Part shown: one piece after another, positions 1 through 11,754 of the stretch
Layout: the number at the start of each line of letters is the position of its first letter
How positions within the stretch are numbered: position 1 is the stretch's first letter
NCBI RefSeq assembly: GCF_040712315.1
Contig: NC_134017.1
Coordinates: forward strand, 55,612,636-55,676,635
DNA length: 64,000 nucleotides
Reading direction: 5' to 3'
From: Castanea sativa
Lineage: Eukaryota > Streptophyta > Magnoliopsida > Fagales > Fagaceae
Made by a program: the position numbers and the translations under genes
Notes under the pieces: generated by a model
The model's input: only the letters and a program-made list of their open reading frames with translations
What the model was told of the DNA's origin: nothing
The model's database searches: none

Positions 1-117
1 ATTAACTGCTACCAAAATGTAGAGACCAAATTGACCGTGTCCCCAAAATATAGAGACCAAAATAGTATTTTCGCCTAAATTTTAATATGATTACTAGTAA
101 ATTCTAAAAGGACATAT
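1..117. other. AT-rich flank with a short repeated motif
   Basis: No gene is visible. A short motif (aaatgtagagaccaaa and a close variant) occurs twice within the first 75 bases, resembling the edge of a repeat that begins outside the window. Confidence 0.4.
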
Positions 118-1058
118 AGAGTCCGTTTGGATAGAACTTATTGCTGAAAACTGAAAAAATTGTAGCAAAATAATTTTTAAATGTGTAAAAAGTACTGTTC
201 ATGTCAAAAATTACTGTTCATTTGCCTAAAATCACTGTTCATGGCCAATGAACAGTGACAGACGCGCTGGAAAAAAAAAAAAAAAAAGAAGCCCAGACGT
301 GGATGCTGGACGTGGACGCGCTATCCAAACTCCATCTTATTGCTGAAAATTGAAAAAATTGTAGCAAAATAATTTTTAAATGTGTAAAAAGTACTGTTCA
401 TGTCAAAAATTACTGTTCATTGGCCTAAAATCACTGTTCATGGCCAATGAACAGTGACAGACGCGCTGAAAAAAAAAAAAAAGAAGAAGAAGCCCAGACG
501 TGGACGCTGGACATGGACGCGCTATCCAAACTCCACCTTAAAATGTTTTCGTTTTATGTGAATGTTTTGCAAACTTGTTATAGTGAGTGTTTGGATTGAG
601 CGTTTCCGCGTCTGCGTTTAGTCCAGACGCGTTTTGCTCTTTTGCTCTTTTTTTTTTTTTTCCCCAGCCGCACTTGTTGACTGTCCTACGCTTCTCCTCT
701 TTCTTTTTTTTTCCTGCAGCAGCACGCTTTTCGGGAACAAACGGCTACTGTTCATGAACAGTAGCCGTATATATATGACTTTTCAGCTGCTTTCTACCGT
801 GAACAGTGCATTCGTGTACTGTTCACGGACCAACAAATTTTATTTTCAGCTATTTTTTTATTAAAAATGAGTTTCACAATACTATTTATACATTTAAAAA
901 TTATTTTGCTACAGTGTTTTCAGTTTTCAATAATAATATATTAATTCTTTCATCCCAAATTATTTTGCCCCAATTTCATTTGGGGATGTCCAAAAATTAA
1001 GTCTTGTTTGAAAAATCAAACCCCACGTCCAGCATCCACGTCTGGGCTTCTTCTTCTT

Positions 1059-1089
<31 letters not shown>

Positions 1090-1242
1090 CAGCGCGTCTG
1101 TCACTGTTCATTGGCCATAAACAGTGATTTTAGGCCAATGAACAGTACTTTTTGACATGAACAGTACTTTTTACACATTTAAAAATATATTTTGCTGCAG
1201 TGTTTTTAGTTTTCAGCAATAAGTTCTATCCAAACGGACTCT
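118..1242. mobile_element. Terminal-inverted-repeat foldback element, about 1.1 kb
   Basis: The left end starts agagtccgtttggatagaac and the right end is its inverted copy; the inverted similarity runs through the ends of both arms. The arms carry repeated tactgttcatg-type motifs, an A-rich tract and a cagacgtgga-type motif. The left arm is duplicated in tandem (about 140-338 and 339-536, unit about 199 bp), and the right arm (about 1020-1242) is a single inverted copy. The middle holds a perfect palindrome near 743-768 (core ctgttcatgaacag). No transposase is encoded, so it is non-autonomous. The flanking target duplication is ambiguous because the ends merge into an AT palindrome. The superfamily is not assigned. 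Confidence 0.75.
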
Positions 1243-1392
1243 ATATCTTCAATACTGGAGGTTCTGTAAGAATGTTGTCAAACTTCAAGTTGGGGGAAAA
1301 AACAACCTACAATGTAATTAATGTATATAAATGAATCTTTTGTCGAACAAAAAAATTGGTCATAATTCAGTCAATAGGATCATAAAAATTAG

Positions 1393-1672
1393 GGATTCAG
1401 ATCCTCTAGAGTTCCTAGGGTACTCTACCAAGTAGAGTTCATTAAATCCTAACAACTATTTAATGATTTAATGGTCTAGATTCTGCCATGTCAGCATTTC
1501 ATTAACAATCATCTTAATTGTTTTGTTTACAACATTATTTTATTATTTTAAGAATATTATTAATGAAATGCTGACATGGCAGAATCTAAACCATTAAATC
1601 ATTAAAGAGTGGTTAGGATTTAATGAACTCTACTTGGTAGAGTACCCTAAGAACTCTAGAGGATCTGAATCC
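1393..1672. mobile_element. MULE-type MITE with 9-bp target site duplication
   Basis: This is a 280-bp element made almost entirely of two inverted arms of about 113 bp (1393-1505 and 1560-1672) that differ at only a few positions. Both ends begin ggattcagatcctctagag when read inward. It is flanked by a perfect 9-bp direct repeat, aaaaattag, at 1384-1392 and 1673-1681. Long terminal inverted repeats with a 9-bp duplication are the hallmark of Mutator-like elements. There is no coding capacity. Confidence 0.88.
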
Positions 1673-1681
1673 AAAAATTAG

Positions 1682-3347
1682 AGCGTTGACATGCTTTGGC
1701 CAAGAAGACTAATGAGATTGGGAAAAGATGATTCATTCAAATAACTAAAAAAAAAAAAAACACTTTTTTTAAGTTATTTAAATGAGACTAATAAATTTTG
1801 ATTAAAAAAAATTGTATGCCATAACATGAATTGTGCTTTGTCAAACTTTAAATAGGGTAGAAAGACTAGTGTTTAAACACTAGTCTCTCTACCCGATTTC
1901 ATGTTTGACAACTGCCTTAACAAAGGCTCTATTATCTAGGATAAAGTTGATATTACCATCTAGTTTAAGTGATCTGGTTGTTTGGTCTTCGAAACGGTTA
2001 TGAATCCTTAACAATAAAACAAAATAATAAATAAAGATGCAATCTAATTTGTATTCATAAACATATGATCATTTGTATATGACATCCAAATGTTCCAAAT
2101 TTGTTGGGATTAATTAATGAAACAAAAGAATGAATGATGAATATAATGGATGAAATTTTCATACACTATAAAATGAACATCAAAACTTCTATTTCAAATG
2201 GAATTTGATTTGATATTTTATGGATAAACATATGTAAATATATTATAAAAATTAGAATCCTGCTTTTTTGACATGAGAGTGTCAAATAGAGTACCAATGG
2301 AGCTTTAATAACTAGCATTAGTGTTTCCAACTTGCCCCATGCACAAAAAAAATATATATAGGACACTTTAACAAACATATATAACATAAATAACAAGTAT
2401 ATTGTGCTTCTTAAGTATTACAATGAATGAAAATCTAACATATAAATCAAGTGACTATTTAAACTCAAATACACAAATGTATGAAGTTTCAACTATACTC
2501 CATAAATGAGAAATTATATTAATAAAAGTACCAACTCACACTTCATTATTTGCAAATCTCTATTGAATTTAGAACATAATTTCTAACACAAACATAATAT
2601 TAAATGAATCATATTATCATTTCAAAAAAAAAATGTATGATATTGGATACTTATCAAAAATTGAAGACAAAATTTTTATGTTTATACTTATTATTGTTGC
2701 ATATATGTATAGAGCTGACGGAGAGGACATTCCATGCTGAAGACAATCAACATGTTCAGTTGTGCAACTAAGCCTAACAAAAACATGTCATCGGTAAGAA
2801 GTAATGTACCTGTTTGTCCCATATATTCATTCAAGAATCCAATCACAATTGACCTAGTGATGATTGAAAGCACTATGAAGTTTAAAACACTTTCCACATT
2901 ATCATTTATTTCAGAGGTACGAATAATGTTGTGAAGACTAAAAACAAGCCACTAAAGCTGCTATGCAAAAGTCTGTAAAACTTTTCATCTTTTTTGTCTT
3001 TGTTTTCATCTGTTGGATTAGCTGCAGGTCGCTTAGTTTAGCTTTAGTTGGTGTGAGGAAATCAAAAAATACAATGTGCGAGTACATTCAGGAAATGATT
3101 TACTTTTTTTTTTGCTTAAATGATTTATACTTGAGAAAGGATGTGTAAAATAAAAGAATAGTTAATAAAGTAGGAGAATAAATTCAATAAGAATGTGGTG
3201 TAAAAGGGATTTTTATCCTATCCAATATTGACATGTCACATCATATTTTAACAACTAAGAGACTCATTTTATCATAAACTTGAAAGAAAAAAAAAATCAA
3301 GCTAAAAAGAGCAGGAAAAAGAAAATGTATTTCCCTCAAACACTCCT

Positions 3348-3353
<6 letters not shown>
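1682..3353. other. AT-rich intergenic stretch
   Basis: No gene is recognised. There is a small perfect-looking hairpin at about 1855-1894 (stem gggtagaaagactagtgttt). The short ORFs here have no recognisable similarity and no exon structure. Confidence 0.5.

Positions 3354-3396
<43 letters not shown>
3354..3396. repeat. (CT)n microsatellite
   Basis: Uninterrupted CT dinucleotide run of about 20 units. Confidence 0.95.
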
Positions 3397-3397
<1 letters not shown>

Positions 3398-3689
3398 TTA
3401 TGCAACACTAAGGAGAATAAATATATCAGATTTTGTCTTCAAGCTTTGATAGGAATTCAACATCATAAAATTTCTTTTCAAATGAGAATATGATTCATTC
3501 AAATATTATTGTTATATATATGTTTATGTTATAAATTATGCTAAAAATTATGTTTTAAATTCATTAGAAATTTACAAATAATAAAGTATGAGTTATTAAT
3601 TTTATTTATTTAAAATTATCCATATAAGTTTCCAGTTATGGAGTATAATTTAAAATTAGTACATTCTAGTATTTAAGTTTAAATAGTAA

Positions 3690-3764
3690 TTGTGGGTTCT
3701 AGTTAGCTCAATTGGTAAAGTCTCTAAGAACAAACGTCATAGATTGAAACTCTCTAAAAAAACA
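3690..3764 (+). mobile_element. Short tRNA-derived SINE with target duplication
   Basis: A 75-bp insert carries an A-box-like tagctcaattggta, a degenerate B-box-like part (agattgaaac) and an A-rich tail. It is bounded by a 15-bp direct repeat, aagtttaaatagtaa, at 3675-3689 and 3765-3779. The A-box segment matches the longer SINE at 41584 (tagctcaactggtaaagtct), so the two belong to one family. The copy is an internally shortened member. It is not a tRNA gene, because no cloverleaf can form. Confidence 0.75.
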
Positions 3765-4183
3765 AAGTTTAAATAGTAACTTAACTTGTATGCCAGATTT
3801 GCAGAATTCAATCCACTTAGATATATGCTAATTGGCAGCGGTATTTTTGTCATGGCAAATTGGGTGCCCAACCTTATAATTAATAGCATCAATAAAATAA
3901 CTGACGTAAAAGTCACATTTTTTCTTTTCACCATTATATCCATCGGCATAATAGTTTAACTTTGTATGCATTTTTTTGAAACAAATAGTTTATAGAGAGT
4001 CGATATAGAACATGTAGGGGGGTTCTTGACACAATCATTGGGATCTAAAGAAGCATAGGTAGCAACCTGACCCTCCCTTTAGATGATACTTCTAGACTTC
4101 TAGTTTAGTCAACCTTTTCCAAGCAAAAGCGATGAGCATGGTGATAAACTTGTAGTTTTAAAATTTTTTTAACAACATTATGT

Positions 4184-4207
4184 GTGTATATATATATATA
4201 TATATAT
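4184..4207. repeat. (TA)n microsatellite
   Basis: Short TA dinucleotide run preceded by TG repeats. Confidence 0.85.
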
Positions 4208-4389
4208 TGTTTGCCATATAAGCTTTAGAGCGGGAGGCCTCAATTTTTTCTACAAAAATATTATGTTTTCTTTTTTAAAAAAACATTTTTTTATTAATTT
4301 TTTTTAAAATTTTAAATACCTCATTAGTCAGTGCTTTTTTTCATAACTCTATCACAAACTCTAGCCTTAACCCTAACGCAATCTCTCTT

Positions 4390-4520
4390 ATGGCTAGTTT
4401 GGAATTTGGATGGAGGGAGGGGGAGGAGGAGTAAAGTAGAGCTGGTTGGAAATTAGCTGCGATTTCTAGCAAACTTTACTTTACTCTCTCTCCCTCCTCC
4501 TCCATCCAAACTAGACATTA
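4390..4520. mobile_element. Palindromic MITE, about 130 bp
   Basis: The left arm contains ctagtttgg...ggatggaggg followed by gtaaagta, and the right arm is the inverted counterpart (tttactctctc... ccatccaaactag). The two arms fold into one long hairpin with a loop of about 30 bases. Termini read tatggctag and ctagacatta; a TA or TTA target duplication is possible but not proven. Confidence 0.65.
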
Positions 4521-4628
4521 GAAATTGATTATACTCTCATCTTCGAACTCCTACTCTCCTACTTCATGTCCTTGATCTCTCACTACTAAATACAAAGCCA
4601 AACCCCACAACTGGACTGTTCACCACAT

Positions 4629-4895
4629 AACTAGAGACACACCCCTTCCCACACTCAAAATTAAAACTACTGATATTTAATAAGTTTCATATTAAACATC
4701 AATATCTTTCAATCCTTTTTTAGCAATGCTAGAAACACATGCCTTCCCACACCAAAGTCCACACCCTACTTGCGTGACAATTTTTTATTGAATTTCAACT
4801 TTTTCAAGTATATATGGTAGACCCATGTAAAAGTGTTGAAATTTAATAAGAAGTTAATACATAAGTAAGATGCGATTGAATGTGGGAAGGGGTAT
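4629..4895. mobile_element. Older MITE, split by the LTR retrotransposon
   Basis: The left arm at 4629-4653 is aactagagacacaccccttc plus ccaca. Its inverted partner is tgtgggaaggggtat at 4881-4895, and it continues as gtctctagtt at 16333-16342, beyond the 11.4-kb retrotransposon. Removing the retrotransposon and one copy of its 5-bp duplication restores the right arm. A second internal copy of the ccttcccacac motif lies near 4742. Confidence 0.8.
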
Positions 4896-5646
4896 TGTAA
4901 GTGCACAATTGCACCTGGTTCCAAGAACAGTTATGGGCTCAGGCCCAATATGCCTTAAACAATATGAATTTGTAGAGTGTGGGCTTGAAACCCAGGTTAG
5001 AAGCGTGTGAGGATTAAATGACAAACTAAAGATTGCAAGTAATTGGAAACAACAAAGAATATCGTAAATCAGCTTCCTCGGATGTAAACCGAGAGTTGTT
5101 CTTATATTATATCTTTGTCTTTGTTTCTTTTTCTTTTTAGGTTACAAAAAGTCCGTCCCTTTTTCTGTCTTAGATTGCTCTTTAAATACTACTCTTTTGA
5201 ATACTTTGTACACGTGTTGCCTCACCTCCCCCTTAGCCTAGATATTTCTTTTTTCAGTGCCTTTGAATAGTAACCAGAAGTTTCTCTTCCACTGTTCAGG
5301 TGTCACTTCCCCATAAATGCGGCCAGGGTGGTAGGTGCAGGGTCTTTAATGTGGAGGTAGCAGCCTTTATCTTTGACATTTCTTCAACACCGGTGCTTCT
5401 GGGGCGTTCTAGGGTTCACCCTTTTTAACCATTGGCCCTAACCGTGTCATCCCCTAATCTTTACTATGAAATCCCGAGTTCTTCGGTGTTCATCCGAGGA
5501 TAAGTTCACCCTCGGCTGGATCCTCGGACCCTCGGCGTATGGGCCGACCCATAGTACTAACAAATTCTAAACCCAGGAGCAGGTCGGCCTTCCTTAACAC
5601 GGCCCAAAAGGCCCACATTCCCATCAGGATCCTTTTGCCCCCCACA
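4896..5646 (-). repeat. 3' LTR (751 bp)
   Basis: On the plus strand it starts tgtaagtgcacaattgcac and ends ccttttgccccccaca; it is TG...CA bounded on both strands. It pairs with 15586-16327. This copy keeps all 13 CAG trinucleotides; the other LTR has lost 8 of them. Confidence 0.95.
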
Positions 5647-5663
5647 ATAGCCCCTCAAAACTC
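5647..5663 (-). other. Polypurine tract
   Basis: Read on the minus strand this is gagttttgaggggctat, a purine-rich stretch directly next to the 3' LTR (which begins tgtggggggc on that strand). This is where the plus-strand primer of reverse transcription would sit. Confidence 0.7.
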
Positions 5664-6153
5664 TATTTTTCAACGTCTGAGGAGAAAAATAGGGTTTTGA
5701 TCCGACGAGAACCTACTCCACTCACTTTGTGAGTGATGGCACGTGTGGAAATCGTTTCGCGTCCCAGAAGATGCCACTTGGCGGTTTTATTTTCAACAAC
5801 GCGCGTATTTATTACTGCCAGTTACACTTTGTCCCTCAAGTTCAACGGTGAGATGGGCATCCAACGGCCCTCGTTACTCCACGAAATTTTAGGCGGGACA
5901 AATATAATTTCGAGGCCGCCTTTTCGCACGTCGTGACGCTTCGGGAACCTGCGCCTTCATTTAATTCCTCAGGGGCTAATCCCATCAAAACATCAACAAT
6001 CATACTTTACCCTGAGAAAGCCGTGGAAACTGTACCTTCAACTTTGTAAGTTCTTGCTCTCTCAATTCTTAACCTTTTCTCCTCGGATACGGTCCTCGAG
6101 TTTGTCTTCGTGAATATTCTCCCCTTTAGAGTTTAGCCTTTCGTTCCTCTATA

Positions 6154-8600
6154 ATGGGAAAATTCAAGTGTCTGGTTGATACCGCCGCTAGGATGGAAGG
6201 CTTTAGGGCCAAGTACCGTATTCCCAGCGACGTAGGGTTAAAGTACTGCCCGGCAGAAGCCGTGGCCGGTTCTAAGAAAGAGGGAGAGGTTATCATCCCA
6301 ATGATAGCTTTTATAGAGGGTGGGATGACCCTTCCAATGAAACCTGTAACTAGGGAGTATCTTCGCAACCATCGGTTGTGTCCCGATCAGTGCCTCCCCA
6401 ACGTTTTTAGAGTTTTGGGTAGTGTAGATGCTCTGAACGAGCAGATGGGTTTAAACCTCACATGGCACGATGTCGTGTTTCTATATGAGTCCCATAAACT
6501 TTCCAAAGTAGGTTACTACATTAAGTCCCATTCTAGTGTCGTTAGGTTAATCTCCTGCCTGCCCAAATCCAACAAAGGCATGAAGGACGACCACCTGATC
6601 ATCTCTGGGAACTGGCACGACGGCTTCCACTGCCCAGTTGAGTGGGGGGATCCAGGTGCGATGCCGTAGGATTAATCTCCCCACAACACAACTTCTTCTA
6701 ACACACACAGAAATGCATAATCATACTTACTTGAACTTGTTAAATATCTGTGTGAATCTGACCAGATTTGTTTGTTTTGGATGTCTTTTTTACAGATAAA
6801 CAACACGTGCGTCCTCGTCTGAGTCACTGTAACGTCGCGGATCTAAACCGAGTACTTCGCTCCGAGGTGTTCGTTAGCGAAGACTTACAACTCCGAGCTG
6901 CTCATCTCATTCTGGGGTACACTCCCATTTCCTAGGACTTCCAGGAGATAGAAAACGCCATAGTTGCAGGTGACCGAAGACGAAGGAAGATAAACGTAGC
7001 TTGGCCCCACTTTCTGGACCACCGCGACCTCCCGGACGCTCCCAACACCATTTTGTACAACCGGCCAATAGCAACAGTCCCCCTCGCTGTGCACTTACAA
7101 GCAACTGTCGTTCCAGAAAAGCAGGTGTCTTCTTCGCATACACTTGACGACGAGATAGACCAATTCCATCTCGAAGACACCGAAGGACCTCGCGGGAATC
7201 AGTTTGTTGTCCTTTCCGACGAGGAGGAAGAAGCCACCGAGGCCTCTGGAATTGCAGGGTTTGTGGTCGCCCTACCCGAGGACGAATCCGAAGAAGATAT
7301 GGGAAGAATGCAAGGTCTCCTCACCAATAGAGCTGCTAAGGTTGTAGAGAAAAAGACGGGGACGTCCCAAGTTCCCCCATCTTTACCATCTCCCCCTCCT
7401 CCGAGTCGAACCAAAGTTTCCGGCCGAGGATCCCGAGAAGAAGAGGGGGGATACCGGGGACGACCAACAAGGACCCCAAGAAACCACGGCAACAACTCCC
7501 GCACCGGCTCAGCAAAGAAGCGGGACAAAGGCAAGGGTAGGGCCCGCTCGGTTGAAATCGGGAAATCGGGGACGAGGCCGAAGTGCGCGAGCACCGACCA
7601 CCTGGTCCCCCGACCTAAGACTAGACAGCGCACCCATCTCCTGCCAGTCCAGTATAAAGGCGGTTCAACAAGGCCATGCCCACCACTTGGCCGAAGTGTT
7701 GGAACGCCCTCTCCTGTTGCCCAGGGACATGGAGACCTTGGAGAAAATGGGCCAGCCACAACTATTCCTCTCGCTAAAAAGAGACTTAGTGTTGGTAAGC
7801 TTTTCCCTTTTTAAGGAAGATTCCACCTTTAACAATATTTATAAGTTTGTTTACTGTTCCTAATTCTATCACACTTTGTTGCAGGCCATTCAAGAGGTCT
7901 TTGTAGCCGAGAAGTTTATAGAAGACACTCGGAAAAATAGCCGAGCGAGCTCGAAGTCGGGATGGGCGACGAAGTCCTTGGGCACGGCCACTGGCGAGAG
8001 CAGCTTACCTCGAGAGGTGGTGGGCCGAGGAGAGAGAAAAATGGGGTCGAGTCACACTTGAAGACCATGAAGACCCGGATAGAAGGACAGCGCAAGCTCC
8101 TTCGCGAAAGAGATGAAGAGCTCTCCCAAGCTCAAGGGAGTGCTCGGATGCGAAAAGGAACCTGGCGTTGATGAAGGAAGAAGCCGGCTCCTTCCAACTT
8201 CTCTCTTCAAGCGCAAGCGGGCGAGTTTCGAAGAAGGGGTAGCAACCACAGAGGAGCAACGCGACGGAGGAGTTCGCGACTTTATGCGTGAATACTTGTC
8301 AAAAAGTATGGGGGGAAGCTTTAAACGTAGCGGGAGTTCCTCTATCTTCGGATCCGAGGAAGTCCGAGAACGTTTGGCTTCCCCTAGAAATACGAGGAGA
8401 TTGAAGAGGCTCCTGGCGCCCTCCTACCCCCGAGACAACTCTTCTGCTCTACCTCCGGTGGTCCCACGGCAAATTCCTGATCCTACGGAACCTTCGTGTT
8501 CCAACAAGGAGAAGGAAGGAGGAGGGATGCGAGAGAAGGACTTGAGCCGGAGACGGTGGAACCCAACGTCCTTCCATCGAAGACAGCGATAAGGGAAAGC
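6154..8600 (+). pseudogene. Antisense extra ORF of the Tat element (plant mobile-element protein), spliced, broken
   Basis: It runs opposite to gag-pol, between the tandem repeats and the 3' LTR. Exon 1 is 6154-6655 (starts MGKFKCLVDT and includes WHDGFHCPVEWGDP). Intron 1 is 6656-6795 (GT...CAG). Exon 2 is 6796-7794: it continues the reading, includes an acidic stretch (LSDEEEEATEA) and a proline-rich linker (PSLPSPPPPS), and ends KRDLVLV-like at a GTAAGC donor. Intron 2 is 7795-7884. Exon 3 starts at 7885 (AIQEVFVAEKF) and reads into a charged, coiled-coil-like region that decays after about 8061. Exon 2 has an in-frame TAG at 6933-6935 and a frameshift between about 7500 and 7650. Similar proteins are found as antisense ORFs in Tat-lineage elements and are often auto-annotated as putative plant transposon protein. 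The function is unknown. The end coordinate is approximate. Confidence 0.7.
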
Positions 8601-9146
8601 AAGTCTTGACTCCTTTGAGCCGGAGTTGAGAAAGACCGAGGGCACCGGTACGCCTCGGCAAGACCCCCTACCAAAGCTTAGGATCTATCTTTAGGACTTC
8701 TCTTTTTCCATATTTGAATTATATATGTAATGCGTATTTAGTGATTAATGAAGAACAATTTCACTTGCTTTTCACTTGGGTTGTATACGTTTTTACTTTA
8801 TTCTTTTTGTACTTATTGCGAAGTTTCTTTAAGTAAATAAATCTAACTCCAAGGATTGCACAATCATAACTTTCACATAATCACGCGCATATTACTAAAG
8901 ATTTAATAAAAGGTGACATGGTCAATATATTTGAACAATGCCTCGATTAAAAAGAAGAGAGGACCTTATATAGCAATTAAACCCTTATAATGCATAACAC
9001 TTGTTTCTAGTAGGATGTAAGATCCGAGGACCATTCCTTACACAAGATTGCTTAACACTTAAAGATATAAAACTTAAGATGCGAGTTTAATAAACGATGT
9101 AACGCATTAACACCCAGACATAATAAGGAGATAACTTTGATCAAAG
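8601..9146. other. AT-rich internal spacer of the retrotransposon
   Basis: Non-coding stretch downstream of the antisense ORF and upstream of the tandem repeat block. No ORF or motif is recognised. Confidence 0.6.
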
Positions 9147-10204
9147 TTGTAACTTCAAATGTTAATTTTCCCAAAGTGCCAGAGGTCCGAGGACCCGACA
9201 TAACTAAGGTTGTTTAACAAATGATAAGACATCAACTTCCACAAGGTTGGTGGTCCGAGGACTGCACTTAACCAAGTTTCGTTTGATTCTTTAGAACGGT
9301 AACTTCAAATGTTAATTTTCCCAAAGCGGAGGTCCGAAGACCCGACATAACTAAGGTCCGTTTAACAAATGATAAGACATCAATTTCCACAAGGTTGGCG
9401 GTCCGAGACCGTACTTGTCAACCAAGTTCTGTTTGATTCTTTAGAACGGTAACTTCAAATGTTAATTTTCCCAAAGCGGGAGGTCCGAAGACCCGACATA
9501 ACTAAGGTTCGTTTAACAAATGATAAGACATCAATTTCCACAAGGTTGGCGGTCCGAGGAATGCACTTAACCAAGTTTGTTTGATTCTTTAGAACAGTAA
9601 CTTCAAATGTTAATTTTCCCAAAGGTGAGGGTCCGAAGACCCGACATAACTAAGGTTACATTTAACAAATGATAAGACATCAATTTCCACAAGGTTGGTG
9701 GTGGTCCGAGGACTACACTTAACCAAGTTTCTCGTTTGATTCTTTAGAACAAGTAACTTCAAATGTTAATTTTCCCAAAGCGGAGGTCCGAAGACCCGAC
9801 ATAACTAAGGTTACGTTTAACAAATGATAAGACATCAATTTCCACAAGGTTGGTCCGAGTCGCACTTAACCAAGTTTCTGTTTGATTCTTTAGAACAGTA
9901 ACTTCAAATGTTAATTTTCCCAAAGCAAGAGGTCCGAAGACCCGACATAACTAAGGTTCTGTTTAACAATTGATAAGACATCAATTTCCACAAGGTTGGT
10001 GGTCCAAGGACTACACTTAACCAAGTTTCTGTTTGATTCTTTAGAACAGTAACTTCAAATGTTAATTTTCCCAAAGCAGGAGGTCCGAAGACCCGACATA
10101 ACTAAGGTTCTGTTTAACAAATGATAAGACATCAATTTCCACAAGGTTGGTGGTCCGAGGACTACACTTAACCAAGTTTCTGTTTGATTCTTTAAAACGA
10201 TAAC
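9147..10204. repeat. Tandem repeat block inside the retrotransposon, about 150-bp unit, 7 copies
   Basis: The motif gataagacatcaa recurs at 9223, 9371, 9522, 9671, 9826, 9972 and 10123, giving spacings of 146-155 bp. Each unit also contains caaatgttaattttcccaaa, aggtccgaagacccgacata and acttaaccaagttt. Copies differ mostly in small insertions or deletions at ctg/cag positions. The block lies between integrase and the antisense ORF, the hypervariable 3' region in which Tat elements often carry tandem repeats that can seed satellites. Confidence 0.95.
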
Positions 10205-10377
10205 TGCGAGCATCAGAGCTACTCATAACTTTGAACCATTAATTGACAAAAGCTCATTTTATTAATAATAATACCTTCTAAGATTATTTACATTCCATGG
10301 AAGTGGTACAATTCTTTCGTCTAGGTCAACTAACCTATACGACCCTATGCCGCTGCGAAACAATGCGATAGGGGCCT

Positions 10378-11330
10378 TCAGTTGGGTCCCAACTTACCCC
10401 AAGCCGGGTTCTTAGAAGTGCCTACGACTTTCCTTAGTACAAGATCACCTGGCGCGAGTGGTCTTAGTTTCACGTGGGCATCATACCCTCGTTTTAGCTT
10501 CTGTTGATAATAAGCCATTCGGACCATAGCTACCTCACGCCGTTCCTCAAGTAAGTCAAGATCCTTTTCTAGGAGCCTTTTATTATTCTCTAGGCCGAAA
10601 GAACTCGTTTTTAAAGTAGGAAAACCAGATTCCGGTGGGTATCTGCCTCGGCACCATAAGTCATAGAGAATGGCGTTTCTCCGGTGGACTGCGCGGTGTG
10701 GTCGATGCGTCCACAGGACATGAGGGAGCTCTTCTACCCATGCCCGCATCGTCCAACCTCTTCGAGCCCGTTGACTATGACCTTGTTAACGGCCTCGGCT
10801 TGTCCATTTCCTTGAGGATAAGTAGGGGTGGAATATCTATTTATGATACCCATGTCACCACAATACTTCCTAAAAGCCTTCTTGTCGAACCGGACACCAT
10901 TATCGAGATGAGTGTGTGTGGTATTCGAATCTAGTGACGATGTTTTTCCGGACAAACTTCTTGGAGTCAACATCTCTAATATTTGCCAAGGGCTCGGCCT
11001 CAACCCACTTAGTGAAATAGTACGTTCCCACGAGAAGCCATCTTTTGTTTCCGGCGGCCCTCGAAAATGGCCCTACAATGTCCAAGCCCCGTTGTGCGAA
11101 AGGCCAAGGGTGGAGAGAGGGTTGAGAACCCTCGAGGTTGGTGAATATTAGGGGCAAACCTCGACATTGATCACATTTTCTCGGCATAGTCACGAGCCTC
11201 CCTGCATATTGGGCGTCACCAATAACCCCGAGTCGGGGCTCATGGGGCTAAGGACCTTCCCCGAGTGTGGCTCCCACAAATTCCCTCATGCGAGTTCCTC
11301 TAGTAATGAGTCTGTCGATTCGGGGTGCAC
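10378..11330 (-). pseudogene. Integrase remnant (gypsy pol C-terminus)
   Basis: Minus-strand reading recovers an integrase in several frames. A zinc-finger tail (KCDQC) lies near 11170. The catalytic core follows at 11150-10750 with FAQRGLDIVGPFSRAAGNKR and YFTKWVEAEPLANI, then a region with DNGVRFD, GIINRYSTPTYPQGNGQAEA and NKVIVNGL. The C-terminal part (10749-10378) has EERREVAMV, AYYQQKL and LRPLAPGDLVLRKVVGT. The usual TDYFTKW has become TYYFTKW, so a catalytic aspartate is lost. Conserved glutamines at 10488-10491, 10519-10522 and near 10891 have become arginine. Frameshifts near 10750 and 10930 split the domain. Confidence 0.9.
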
Positions 11331-11754
11331 ACACAACAAATACGGTCACGAAAAGGATCGTTTGTATAGCTTACGGTCCTCGGACAACCGTAAACGCGGC
11401 GCCTTTCGACGTATTTTTCTCGCCCACTCGTCCTCGAGAAGGATGTCATTCTTAAGAAAGGATATGGTCGAGTCCATCCGGCTAGGTCCGGGCCTTATTA
11501 GATGGACGCGAGGTGCATCGGCAATGACAACGAGAGGGCTTTAGTAAATCACGAACGAGGATAACCCTAGGTAAACCTTGAGCCGAGGTAGTTGCCGGCG
11601 TGGCTAAGGGTACGCATGGGTGTTTCCGCTCCAGAGAGATATGGGTTAAGGCGAAGGAACCAAACTCGGTTGCGACGTTTGATGCAGGCCAAATATTCTT
11701 GCATTACGGGGTCTCTAGCCTCCATGGTCCCCGTGACACCGGCCGACCACCGAG

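Noticed and set aside
7199..7759. 186-codon minus-strand ORF
   Set aside because: Shadow of exon 2 of the antisense retrotransposon ORF on the plus strand; low-complexity Pro/Ser composition and no domain.
9147..10204. Regular repeats as a possible CRISPR array
   Set aside because: Units are 150 bp and contiguous, with no unique spacers, inside a plant retrotransposon.
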